A stretch of DNA of 64,000 bases from assembly GCA_001600455.1 (NCBI GenBank), contig BCKC01000003.1, forward strand, positions 2,366,168 to 2,430,167, given 5' to 3'. Shown here in pieces: positions 25,639 to 37,228 of the stretch (position 1 is its first letter; every line of letters begins with the position of its first letter). Made by a program: the position numbers and the translations under genes. The stretch is from Endocalyx cinctus. Lineage: Eukaryota; Ascomycota; Sordariomycetes; Amphisphaeriales; Apiosporaceae. The notes beneath the pieces are model-generated. The model worked only from the letters and a program-made list of their open reading frames with translations, was not told where the DNA came from and did not search any database.

Positions 25639-27048
25639 ATGTCTTCCCATAACGAATCAGTTGAGAACAACATTACCGACGCCGAGGTGTCATCGATAAA
25701 CCCTAACGTTACTGACACTGAGGAATCATCCACCAACGCTGAGATGTCATTGATCAACACTGACATGACTAGCGCCGAGGAACCATCAACTAACATAAGC
25801 ATTACTAATGGTAAGATGTCACCGATCAATCCTAACATTAATACTGAAACTAACTTATCATCAGCCAACCCCAATATTACCGACAATGTAGTGTCGTCTA
25901 CCATCCCTAGCATTACTGAGACTGTCTCATCTTCTATCAATACTAACGTTACTGGCACCGAGATTTCGCCGGTGAACTCTGATATTACTGAAGCTGACCT
26001 ACCGTCGACCGACACCGATGCTAACAACGCTGAAGTGCCATCGACCGGTCGTAATATCACTGAAACTGACCTATCATCGACCAACACTAACGTTTCCGAT
26101 CCCGAGGCATCACTTACTGGCACTAGAACTACTGAAGGTGAGGCATCAGCGACAAGAGATGATGCTACCGAAACTGAAGCATCACCAATTCACGCCAACG
26201 TTGCCGATGTTGAGAGATCCGAAACTGAGCAGCCTGAAGTTAACGATCCCCAGATCCCAATACGAGGTATGTATTTCAAACTCTTCTTTTTTTTTCTTTT
26301 CTTCTTCTTCTTCTTTTTTCTTTCTAAATTCCCATTTTGTTCTCTTATTATTTGTTGTTGCTTGGTCATCTTAGTTGATGGCCGAACCCCTATTTGTTCA
26401 ACATATATATATATCCATATACCTTTTACATTTCGTCAACCCCCTATTCTATCAAGCCCCTTTCCTATTACCCCTACCTACTACCAATATGTTAGGTGTA
26501 TTACATCTTTACGTAATACAACCCCCCTTTTACCTTAGCACGCTTAAGGGAATCTTCCAGTCTTCTTGACTGCTTTGTTTATTCTAGCATGTCAGGAAGG
26601 AACGTTGATTCACATTTCTTCAAACATTGTCGGGAAGGTTCGACTTCTAAGCGACATGGTAGGATTAGGGCTTTTGACAATCGCCTTGATCACGCGCCAC
26701 AATTTTCTTTTATTTCGCTACACGCTATTAAAAGCACACAACTTTTTCCACAACTTCCTTCTAATCTTTCCTACTTTCACCTTCACAAATTATATCTTCA
26801 TCCTCCATACCTCAAACCTCAAACCTCAATACATCATCATCATTATCATCACTATTCTGTGATGTAAATCATCATATCAAAAGTCTATTCACACCTTTTG
26901 TTACTTTCTTTATCCTTGGTACTGCTTGTACTCTTGGTACTCTTGGTACTGCTTGTACCCCCGGCACTTCCGGCTCCCAGCACTTCTGGTGCTTCCGGTG
27001 CTTCCGGTACTCTCAGTATCCTTGGTACTCTTGGTACTTTTTGGTATA

Positions 27049-27081
<33 letters not shown>

Positions 27082-28302
27082 AAATCATTCATTCAACGTT
27101 GAAATTCATTTACTAACTATCTTTTTCTCTCTTTGTTAGGTCATGTCCACACCAATGTGGACACGCCGGCCGAGAGGGCAGCCCTCGAAAGGCTGAGCTT
27201 GACTGACCTTGTCAGGCTCAACCCCGGCCTTCTCGGTCGGCGCATTCTGCCCGGTGATGGGGCTAGAGGACTGTAAGTAAATTTCAATGCATTTCATACG
27301 TATACTTTCAGTAGTAATATCCACTAACTTTGTCATAGAGAGACCATAACCTTGGTCGTACAGGGGGTCCACATCCAAGTTCATCGCAAGATTCTGCGAT
27401 GCTTGCCCAGCCTGTACGACCGGGGGGTTGGTTACAGACTGCTTGTCTTGGGTTCTGACAGTCTGGGGGCGATTAAGGCCATCTTAATCGCCGTATACGG
27501 GATGGAGGGCGGGTTCTCCATCCCGTATGACGACATTACCAGTGGCGACTTAATCTACGCCCTGGCGAGAGCCGATGAACTCCACGCCATGGAGTTCGTA
27601 GTGACCAGTCTGGTCAACTACACGAAGAATCGGTTCTCGATGTACTCAGACTGGCAGAACCTTCCAATCTGCCCCATCACCGAGAGATTGCACGAGGACT
27701 GCATGGCAGAGGTCCTCGATGCTCATGCCGCATACTGCCAAGTTCTCAAAGGAAGAGAGATCGATCCATTTTCAGAGAACACGTTCGCCTGGGTCTTGTT
27801 CGCCTGGTGCCCGAGGGACCTCTTGGAGGGTGCGGTGCCATATATCAGATCCTGCCCCACCCTCCTCGAGTCCTTCACCGAACTCCAAGATCGTAGCCAG
27901 AGGGAGGGTCAAGTCACCCTGTCAGAGGTCGAGCGCGAGTTGATTACTCCATTGATAGTGGAGAATGAACTAAGAATCGAGATCGTCCAGCCTGAACGAA
28001 ACGCCGAGCCCGCCGAGCCCGCCGGTGGCGCCGAGCCCGTCGATGCTGCCGACGATCTCGAGCCTCTTGACCACGACGCTGACCCTCTTGATGGCAACGA
28101 ACCCATTGAGTTCTCTGATCCTGGAGATGAAGACCTTCTCGACCCTAGAGAACTTCTCGAACCGACCGACCTCGCCTCTGGTGACTTCTCTATCATATCA
28201 CCTCCTCTCACCTCATTGACTCGGTCCACCACGCTTGCCCCCTTCACCACAGCGAGACTTCCGATCACGCTCACTCCGCAGTCTGCACGAAAAGAGGAAT
28301 GA
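25639..28302 (+). CDS. putative BTB/POZ-domain protein with N-x-T repeat N-terminus
   Basis: The proposed exons 25639-26266, 27140-27272 and 27339-28302 join in frame to 574 residues. Exon 1 encodes about fifteen 12-residue repeats of the type NITDTEVSSTNP, low in complexity and rich in Ser, Thr, Asn and acidic residues. Exons 2-3 encode a BTB-like fold: SLTDLVRLNPGL, then ETITLVVQGVHIQVHRKIL, LYDRG, AILIAVYGMEG and ALARADELHAMEFV. A C-terminal region (about 440-574) is rich in Asp, Glu, Pro and Leu. BTB proteins usually dimerise and act as cullin-3 adaptors or transcription regulators. The second junction is convincing. The first intron would be 873 nt, very long for this genome, so an unrecognised exon may lie inside it, or exon 1 and the BTB part may belong to separate genes. 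No signal peptide is seen. Confidence 0.6.
25666..26220 (+). repeat. coding 36-bp minisatellite
   Basis: Exon 1 of the BTB-like gene is built from diverged 36-bp units that keep the reading frame, with a few units one codon longer or truncated. The peptide consensus is N-[IV]-T-[DE]-T-E-[VAL]-S-S-[TI]-N-[PT]. Confidence 0.85.
26914..27044 (+). repeat. 9-bp minisatellite inside proposed intron
   Basis: Diverged repeats of the type ttggtactc / ttccggtgc with a period of 9 bp lie within the 873-nt intron of the BTB-like gene. They are followed by a CTTTT/poly(T) tract near 27053-27080 and the acceptor at 27139. Confidence 0.75.
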
Positions 28303-29366
28303 AGGAAATAGGACACCAGCACACGTTATATCTCGCACCCGATAACCATCGATAACTCTGAGAAGTTTAGAAGTATCACCACATTTGCAACTTCATAATT
28401 TTGCTTTCAGGGGACAGAATTGCTAAGATACAACTCTTATTTGTCAAACACCAAAGTAGTCAGAGGAGGAAAGATTCATACTCATATTCATATCTGCCTG
28501 TTTTGATGGAAATGTGGACCCGACGATAAGGAGGATTCTGTATTTGTCTTTAAGACCAAGCCCGGCATAGTTATCATCGAAAAAAATTGATAGCAGTCGT
28601 TTTGGCGGAAGATTAATCAGTAGCAGACATCCTATATAATTATACAATACTTGGTTCCGTTGTCAATGTTGTTCTTGAATGACTATCTTCTAGTGTGACT
28701 TGTTCGAATTGATTTCTTGATTGAAACCATTAGATCTAATAAACCTACTCTGTAATGAAAACTCTTGAGGGCACCTTGTAAAAGTCCGGCTGGAACGGAA
28801 AATAGAGGTATAATTTCGATATGCACCTGCAATAGACGATGAGAGAGTTCGCTCCAGTGCCCCATTACCCTATATTCAAGAACACAAAATCGTGATTTAT
28901 GGATAGGACCTCCGATCATATCCCTCGCACCAAATTTTCAATATCCAAGTTTGTCATGTTTTTTTTTTTCGCCTCTGTTACTTTCTCTCTTCCGACTACA
29001 TCACTAATCCTAGGCTTCTCTGCCTGCGCTACTAGAAAAAGACGATCAACGCTCCCCTGCCCTCTCCATTATCGGTGAACGGGTACAGAGCGCATGATGA
29101 TAATAGAGGGTAAGGATATATACCTAGATGATTAGATAGTCACCTATCCTCAATAAATGGTCAAAATTTCCGAGTTTGAGAATATTATTTCATCTTTGCA
29201 CGCTACCATGAAATGTTCTCTAGCTCAATTATCGTCATCATCATATCCATGCGAGTAACCTTCGATCCGTCAAAGATTGGATTTAATACAAAAAGTGAAG
29301 AGAGGGTGTAAAAAAAAAAAACTTCCCATCGCCAAGTTCGTCGTTTTTCTTTTTCTTTTTCTTTTT
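28303..29366. other. intergenic spacer
   Basis: A convergent spacer between the BTB-like gene and tma20. No gene seen. A T-run is near 28961 and an A-run near 29311. Confidence 0.5.
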
Positions 29367-30175
29367 TCAATCGCTCGTAAGTTTCCACAACCCGTCGCCC
29401 AAGAAATGCGCGTCCTCGATGACCGGGCCTTTACCCTTCTCCTTGACCTCCTTGGTACCCATAACCAAGAACCCGACGGCGCAGGCCTCCACCTTGCCCT
29501 CGGCGCGCACGACGACGGGTTCGCCCTTGGCCAGCTCCCTGGTCCACCTCTCGTCCGGATCGAGACCTTCCTTGACCCCACCTTCCTCCTCCTCGTCGCT
29601 CTCGTCCTCGTCTTCGTCCTCGTCTTCCTCGGAATCGTCGTCTCCGACGTTCTTCTTCCCGGGACCGCCGACGTACGTCCCGCTCGGCAGCCTGCCGCCG
29701 GGGCTGGTCAGGCCGGGGGCCATGAGGGTAGCGCCGGAGAGGACGAACCGGATAGCGCCGCGGTCGATGCGGATGCTGGGAAAAGCCGAGGGGAAGCGGT
29801 GCACGAGGCGCAGGTGGGGCAGGAGGGTCGAGCCGTTGTCGTACTGGAAGAATAAGGGCTGCGAATCTATCACGTACAAGGTGCACCGGTCCGGAAGCTT
29901 CATCGCCTCGAGCGAAGACTTCTTGGGCATCAGCTCGTCGATGTAAGGCGTCAGGAGCGGGTACGTCTTCAGGAGGGATTGCCGCAGGGATCGCTGAACC
30001 GAGGACTTCAGCTTGGATTTGGGCGCTGCCGATATCCTATTTTATAGAGAGAGAGAGACAAAAAGACACGAGGTTTTGGTTAGATATTGGAGGGGTATTC
30101 ATTTGGACTTGGTGAAAACGCAATTGGAATCGGAGAAAGTAGAGGGGATACATAAACTTACTCTCTTTTGAACAT
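29367..30175 (-). CDS. tma20: Tma20/MCT-1-type PUA-domain translation factor
   Basis: Two exons on the minus strand: a 14-nt first exon (30175-30162, MFKR plus two bases) and 30036-29367, joined in phase to 227 residues. The N-terminal helical domain (EISAAPKSKLKSSVQRSLR) ends at PYIDELMPKK. The PUA domain carries the family motifs LRLVHRFPSAFP, DRGAIRFVLSGATLMAPGLT and DAHFLGDGLWKL. In other fungi and animals the protein partners Tma22/DENR and works on the 40S subunit in tRNA/mRNA release after termination and in re-initiation. The PUA domain is interrupted by an acidic insertion (about residues 137-157, almost all Asp/Glu) with flanking linkers, about 45 residues beyond the human length. 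The 125-nt intron holds a GA microsatellite just before its acceptor. Confidence 0.93.
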
Positions 30176-30734
30176 TTTTGACTACTATTTAAAATATTTT
30201 ATACGACTTCTATGATTTCTGTTCGGATAGGATATATCTATTTGTCGTGTGCGTATCGTGATGATTGATCTTATGTTGTCGAAGCTTGTGAAAGTTTGGA
30301 GGGGCAGTTCAGGAATTGCCCCGCATTCCTAAAAATTATTGGAGGTGCTTAGAGGGGCAATGAGGGAGGAAGTGGGGCTTAAAGCCGCCAACCGCCTAAT
30401 TAGCTAACCTAGCAGCCCTAGTCTCGAGGGGTCTGTTGAACTATCATGGACTGACTGGTTTGTTCACTGCATTTCATTTGGAATATCGATGAAAATAGGA
30501 GATAATGTTTGTTTAATATAGCATCGTGTTCTCGTTTCTCGTGAAAAAAAGGAAAAGTATCACACTATGTAACGTTGGAATCTAGGTAACCCAGCTCCTG
30601 AAGCGGTTCTTCGCCATCCATCCCGTTACTAGTTGTTTGGTTCCCCCTTCGTATAGGTTGTACACGTCTTTTAAATCTGATACAAAACCGCGAGAAAAAA
30701 AAGACTGGCCATATCTATCTCATCTAAAACCCGA
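30176..30734. other. spacer upstream of tma20
   Basis: About 560 nt between two minus-strand genes. It serves as the tma20 promoter and the 3' region of the inhibitor-like gene. No gene seen. Confidence 0.5.
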
Positions 30735-31116
30735 TTAACCGTGCTGAACGTGGCTCACCGTACCGTCTTCTTTGACGTGTACGTTCAATCTGTCCGGGCG
30801 GAAATCTCTGGTAGTCATTTGTCCTGGATGGATGACACGGCATTTCTCAGGCAAATCCTTCTTGCAAAAGTTCTAGGTTTTGGAAAAATATGCATTAGTT
30901 TGGAAGGTATAGATTTAGAAGAAGAAAGCAAGGGAAATATCGTAAAGAGAAGAAGAAGAAGAAGAAGAAGAAGAAGAAGAAAAGATAAGAATAGAAACTT
31001 ACGGTCTCGCTGTGAGGATCGTCGCTGACGGTCTTGCCTACTAGCTTGTTGGCCCACTGCAGATTCAGATCTTCAGCGGAGGCGTTGTCGGTGACACCGG
31101 GAACGACGAGAGGCAT
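30735..31116 (-). CDS. small protein of the peptidase inhibitor I78 family
   Basis: Two exons (31116-31003 and 30872-30735) give 83 residues. The first exon ends WANKLVGKTVSDDPHSET. The second holds the I78 hallmark: CRVIHPGQ, then FRPDRLNVHVKEDGTV and a C-terminal HVQHG. There is no signal peptide, so it is probably cytosolic or released without the classical route. Fungal I78 proteins are related to small serine-protease inhibitors, but the activity of this one is inferred only from family. The 130-nt intron carries a pure GAA microsatellite (about 30950-30982), and the exon frame would be lost by reading through it. Confidence 0.88.
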
Positions 31117-33481
31117 GATGACGGATGTTATTTTGGTTTTGTGTATAGATGTGATATATGTGTTTTGAGTTGATGGTAATAGAAATGATGATGAGTTGAT
31201 TCTCGAACAAGGGATTTCTTTTGTGTTGCTCAGTATTGATGTTAATATGTTTTATATAAGGAAGCAGAATGCGGAAGGTTAATTCTTTGGGTGCCTGGAA
31301 TCGAAAGATGACGTCGTCCGTGTTGCCTCAAACTTGTTACAAAAAGCTAGCACCTACCTAGTTTGTATTTAGTGTAGTGACCTCACTGGATGGAATGGAA
31401 GGAGAATAAATGAATCACGTGGTAATATTTATACCGATCCATTATTGCCCTTTGGTATCACTTATAGCATCATGTGAATATGCCTAGGTATATGGACGTA
31501 AGTACCTACTATCCATATTCTAAGATTTATTCTAAGATTTATTCTATTCAAAACAAATCCTTTTTAAATGCAATTCCTCGATTCAACTGATATTTTGCTA
31601 GTGTACATACTACATACAGACATACTGTACAGTCAGAACAGTCAGAACAGTATCACGCAAAAGTGCTAAGTTTCAGCCCGCGCATGTCACATTCAGAATA
31701 TAGGTATTCCCCTCCAACCCATCACGCAAATCTTTGGATCTTGGCAATATATACTATATACTTAATGATTGGACTGATCTCATTTTAAGATGGTAACCTA
31801 AAATCGACATGATCGGACCTACTAACGTAGAAGCAACCTATCATATCTTAAGATGGCGCACTTTTTCGTGCTCACTACGCGTTCATCTACCTAAAAACTG
31901 GCATATACCGCGTAGTTATTCGTCAGCGTTAGTCGTACCGACTGTGGCCAACGAATATACTTGTACTGTACACTACTTTTTGTTTGGTCCCTTTCGGCAT
32001 ATGTTTGGTTTCATCCCAGCAAAAAAAAAAAAAATCTCTCGCACACACCCAGGGGATAAAAAAAAATTAAATTAGACGAACCACTCAAGCAGCGTTACAG
32101 CGCATGTCGCTCAGGGGAACAAGAAAGGAAAAAGAAATGAAAAAAAGGCGAATAAATATACTACCACATGTTGCGACATGGTTGTCTTACTCAGGCCTAT
32201 CGGACTTTTTTTTTCGTTGATCTACGGGGAAACGAAGAAAGAAAAAAAAAAAAAAAGACCCCGTTCGAGGAGCATTACCTCCCATTTCTAAGTGCGACAT
32301 ACCACTAAGTAGCAATGTAGTGTACACTTGTGTGTATTGATTTGCTTATATCTCTTCCGTTTAGTATTCTTCAATCTAGGACTCTAGCCAAGATCTCTGG
32401 TGTCCCAATTCTAGTGTGGAACGGAACGGAACCTCAGTTCTTTTTTTCTTTTCTTTTTTTTTTCCCTCATAAAATTAGAACTGAAACTAGTATAGATCAC
32501 GACATTTCTACTTGATTCTAAATGAGCTAACTCAACATAGTACTCAGTTTATAGTATATACATACGAATAAAGCAAATAAAGTAGGGTCTTGCGGATTTT
32601 ATTCTATCCCAGCTGCCTAGGTGATTGGTCACTTGAACGAGATGACTGCGTCTTTCTAAAGCGCTTCCTCAACAGCGTAGAAGTTTAACATCAGTTTAAG
32701 TATACCTAATTCCTCCCACTCTTTACTTGGCGGACTACCTTTTTGTAGGGCTGAACGTAGGGACCCTCCCTAAGCTTTTAGCTTCTTAGCTTGGCCTTAT
32801 AGTGTAATAAGACATATTATGTACATGCTAGGTAAGTTAGTAGTAGATTAGGTCTATTTGCACCAACATTCCATCTCACATTGGGTGTTTTCTCTCTCGC
32901 CTGGCTGAAGTGTTCTCGTAGTTTCTACTATATATATACTACAATACATGCAGCTTCCGTATAATTCTTATGCCCCGTTGCTGTGTACCGCCCTCACCGA
33001 CTTACCTGAACCGTATACCATCTACTTCGTCGTCTTAAAATAATCATGTAGCTGATGACTTCATTTGCGGGTGCTGGTAACGTAATAATATGGATCTCTA
33101 ATATACTGCACGGAGATATAACAGCATAAGGAGAGGAAGAAGATATCGTAAGAAAATGAATAGATATAAGACACGACGACCACGGCCTTTTAAGTCCTGC
33201 TCGATAGATTGTAGAAGTCCGTACTCATCACTTCTCGTATTTTCCTCTCTCCCTTGTCCCGTCCAAGTCGCACGAACTGCTGAGTTGAGTCGTCATATCA
33301 TATCGCGGTGTAAAGAAAAACAGATTGTGAGATCAACTGCATGTTCTGATACGATCATTTCTCATACTCTTCTTTGGGTATAGGAGAAATAAAACAACAA
33401 GAAATTACTTGGCCCCCTTTCTCCCCCTCCTTACCTGAAGCACACACATAGAAAACAAAGGGGAAAAAAAAGGTTAGAAAA
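31117..33481. other. intergenic spacer
   Basis: A divergent promoter region between the inhibitor-like gene and the Cys-rich gene. No further gene seen. It contains a CACGTG E-box-like word at 31416-31421 (about 300 nt upstream of the inhibitor-like start), a tandem cagtcagaa repeat near 31632, poly(A) runs near 32022 and 32240, and TACCTA-type words. Confidence 0.5.
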
Positions 33482-34689
33482 ATGAAGCCAGAAACAACAA
33501 TATCTTCTTCCCTTCTCTTCCTCCTCTTATCCCTCCTATCCTCCACCAGCGCGGCGGCAACAGCAGCCACCGAGCAATCCCGGTGCGTCCGAGACTTCGC
33601 GCCGGCCATCGCCCGAAACGCCGTATGCGGCGACGCGCTGGTGCTCGAGTACTGCATCGCACACGACCTACCTTCCGGCGTCTTCCGGTCCGCCGACGTG
33701 GCCGAATGTCTCCGGAGGGCCGGCTGCGCCGACGAGGAGTCCGTCGTCGAGGCTCGGCACGTCCTGGAGACTTGCGAGCATGTCCGATCTTTCGTGGCGG
33801 AGGAGAAGGAGAATTCGTCGCCGACGGCTGAGTTGAGGGGGAGGTTACCGGTGATTGATTCGAGTAAGTTTGTTGATTGATTTTTTTTATTTCGAAGAAA
33901 AGAAAAAAAAAAGAAAGAAATAAAAAAAACTAAACGATCATATCAGAACCCACACCCGCCCCGCGACTCCTAAACCGCCAAGCCGCCAGCTCGGGCGAGC
34001 CCGCGCCCGTAACGATAGTCAACACGTGCAGCACCTCGACCCGCAAACCCACGACCGTCTGCCCGACGCAGTCGACGGGGACGGACTCGGGGAAGCAGCT
34101 AGGCACCTGCGTAGCGACGGCGGTGCCGACGTACGCGTGCCGCGCCGACCGCGTCTGCAAGACGGACGCGGACGGGACCGCCTTCTGCCGCACCCGCCGC
34201 GACGCCCTGGACGCGTCCGGGGCCGCCGCCGCCGTCGCCCTGGCCGTCGCGCTCGGCCTCGCGATCGCTTCCGGCGTCGTCCACGCCGTCAAGGAGTGCC
34301 GCTTGAACCAGATGATCGAGGCTTGGATCGTGGAGAGGAAGATCGCCCGAGAGGCTAAGCTCGCGGGCGCTAAGGCCAAGACCAAGACCGTCGACGACGA
34401 CGACAACAGCGACAACAAGACCCCGGATTCCAACGCCGATAACGTTCCCGCGCCTGCGAAGAAGAGTAACAACGACCGTAATGATAAGGCTCGGCCGTCG
34501 GCTGCGGCTGCTGCCGTGGCCGCCGCTAGTTTCCCCGCGCGGCCGAACACGCAGCGGGATCTAGTGCTATACCGCGACGACGAGCAGGGCTATCACCAGA
34601 ACCAGCATGTAGCCGAGCGCTATGACGGCCACGAGTACGATGACCCCTTTTTCGACCACCCTAACGGCGGCGGTGTTAACTTTTCATAA
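33482..34689 (+). CDS. Cys-rich secreted ectodomain with one membrane helix
   Basis: Two exons (33482-33863 and 33947-34689) give 374 residues. A signal peptide is clear (about 1-24, a run of Leu/Ser ending in SAAA). The ectodomain has six cysteines in exon 1 (after SR, AV, EY, AE, AG, ET) and six more in exon 2 (in NTCST, TVCPT, GTCVA, YACRA, RVCKT, FCRTR). A transmembrane helix (about 217-240, Ala/Val/Leu-rich) is followed by a cytoplasmic tail with Lys/Asp-rich and Ala-rich stretches and a Tyr/His/Asp-rich end. The spacing does not match the CFEM eight-cysteine pattern. A surface sensor or anchored effector-like protein is possible; I do not recognise the family. The second exon is very GC-rich. 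Confidence 0.75.
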
Positions 34690-35505
34690 ATCATGTTTCA
34701 TTTATATCTATGATAATTAATTTTTTTCGACATTTCTTTCGGCGTACGAGGAGGGAAAAAAAAAAGGGGGGGGGGGGGGGTAAAGAGGATAGAAACATAT
34801 TAAAATATTAAACTTGTTCGTATTCGTACCACGCTAATCCATAATTATGTATTGCTTCTCTGCATGAAGCGGAGACGCATACGACATCGTTTCAAATCTT
34901 TCGTCGGAACGGAACCCTGCATACAAGTTGCAATTGATCTCTGCTCAGAACAAGTTTGAAGGGTGCATAAAAACAAGTATGAATTAGTATTTTTATCAAT
35001 ATGCAATATTTGCTTCGACTTCGACACTTTTGTTGGTAAGATGGGGGCTTTCACAACTTTGAGCTTAGGAAGATTATATTAAAACAATGTTTAGCAACTC
35101 GACCTGCTACAGTGACTGCTGATGAATCTATAGTATTACACAAATTTGCCCTTACGACTCTTTTATGCCCTCTAGAAGTCCCCTTTCTTTTTTTCGTTGT
35201 GTTAGAAAGATTAAGGAAAATAATAATAAACAAACGCCCCTCTTTTCCACACTTCCCATCTTTCTCTCGGTTGTCGAATCATATGGACTACACCCATATT
35301 ATCGAAGAGAAAATTAAAAGCAATGCCATAATGATCATACATGCACATCTTTCATCCAGCGCTGATCAGCACAACGCCTGGCCTACATAAAAATCCAGGA
35401 CCTTTTGTTTTCGTCAAATGTTCCAGATCTATCAATTGAAGGATCGTCCCTCGAGGACGATATGGATGAAACGAATAACGAGATTTTTGTACTCCGAGAA
35501 GTAAC
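34690..35505. other. intergenic spacer
   Basis: A convergent spacer. It contains a run of ten A followed directly by fifteen G (34756-34780), an unusual purine homopolymer that may also be an assembly weak point. No gene seen. Confidence 0.5.
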
Positions 35506-37228
35506 TTAAGCCGCCGTAGCGGAGGTCAAAGAAGCACCCGGGGTACCCCGCGACCAGCCCAGGACGACAAGTGTTATGAAACCGAAGACGGCACACAGGC
35601 CAATCACCTTGACCTTACCAGGGTGGTTCTGGCGCGCCTCGTTGATGGATAGCCGGGTCTCGGTGGCCATCGCCTGGATCTTCTCGGGGCCGAGCTTGTA
35701 GTATACGAGGCCAGCGAGGGCAATACCGTAACCGAAGTACTGTTGGCCGGTGACCGGGTCGCCGAAGATGACCATCGAGGCAACGACAAGGAGGATATCC
35801 TTGAGGACACCGGACATGGTCAAAACAACGGCAGAAGTTTGGCCAATCTATAGATTCCATACGTTAGCGCAAAGGGCAAACAAATGAATAGAATCAGAAT
35901 CAAAAACATACCAGTAGCACAACCGAGACGTTCAGAAGGAAGGCAATCATGGCGTTGGCAAGTAAAGTGAAGACACCGAGACCCCAGATGTCGCCCATGG
36001 TCATACGCGGTACTTCAACGAACAAGGTCACAACACCGTTGATAACGGCGCATGCCGGTGCGTAGTAGTAGACAGATACTAGAGGGTCCATCTTGAATTC
36101 GTCCGAGCTAAGCAGACGCTGGACCATGACCAATCGCAGAGCTTCAGCGATAACGCCAAGAACTTGGACTGTACGGGGAAAAGAAAAAAATAATTATTAG
36201 TCACGCGTACTCGAAGCTATTAAGGTTCAAAAAATATTCAAACGTACCGACGAATCCGACCATTTGAAATTTGAGTTCACCGAACGAGGCGATGGCAACA
36301 CCAATAACAATGACGGTTACGTTGAGCAGGACCTTCATGTTAGGAGCGGCCATGCCGAAAATCCAAGTAGCCATAAGAGTGGCGGCAGCGTTGGTGGCCT
36401 AAGAAAATAGTTAGGAACCGGAGCTTCTCGCAATTGGGCGCTAGGTAGGTAATCAGGCGTTAGACTCACCTTAAGCATCTGAATGAAAGAAACACTCAGG
36501 TAGAGGTACGCCAGGTTTCCACCAATCAAACTTAAACTGAACATGATACCGATAGGGACGATAGCGCGCCTGTTTATTTTCATCGTTTAATCGTTTGTTG
36601 TCTCAAAGCAAGGTCTGGTGGCGACGAGCGTTACTCACATGTAAGTCTTAGAATCCATAGGGACCTTGAGACGCGAGTCAAGGGTGGTGGTAAAGCGGGC
36701 CATGATTTGGGTCATGAAAGTCGCGAAGGCCATGTGCCATGTTGTCAAGAAAAGGGCTTTATCGCGAATGTAATGTTAATCAAAGGATTCATCGTTTAGA
36801 AAGTATGTTTATCGTCTATCGGGTATGTAGGTGTAGACGAATGGTCGATTACGGGTAGATTGAGGCTCACTTACGGAAGTCTAGGCATTTCTTAGTTAGC
36901 AAGGGGGGCCAAAGCCACGTCATTTACACGTACGACAAGGGAGGGAAAAAGGCACATACCAAAATTCGCAGCTGCTAGAACCCATTTGTTGAAAAGAATA
37001 ACGCTGGAACTCATAGCAATCCAGAATCTAAACGGTTTCAAAGATATATTATTAGCATTTTATTTCGATTGAAATTGGAGATTCGTCGCGGTGAGAATCG
37101 GGGAAGTTGGGGAGGGCCTGTTGGGGGTGTTCGTACGCGATAAAAACGGCCGGGTGAATCTTCCTGGTAGGCGCGGCTGCGACACCGCCGCTCTCGAGCT
37201 TCCGATCATCCTGCGTAGAGGCTCCCAT
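35506..37228 (-). CDS. TPT/DMT-family membrane transporter (nucleotide-sugar or triose-phosphate transporter-like)
   Basis: Eight exons on the minus strand (37228-37137, 37027-36960, 36880-36875, 36756-36639, 36569-36470, 36398-36248, 36168-35912, 35847-35506) give 377 residues with about ten hydrophobic segments. Family signatures are FWIAMSSSVILFNKWVL in helix 1, FLTTWHMAFATFMTQ in helix 2, a LVMVQRLLS segment, FKMDPLVSVYYYAPACA, and GQTSAVVLTMSGVLKDILLV. This group (SLC35-like, EamA/TPT domain) sits in Golgi or ER membranes and exchanges phosphorylated sugars or nucleotide sugars; the substrate cannot be told. Exon 3 is only 6 nt (ACTTCC) and is needed to join the phases before the FLTTWH motif. 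Short charged N- and C-termini face the cytosol by analogy. Confidence 0.9.

Noticed and set aside
29277..29855. 192-codon plus-strand frame
   Set aside because: Antisense shadow of tma20; its hydrophobic Leu/Val stretch is the complement of the acidic repeat.
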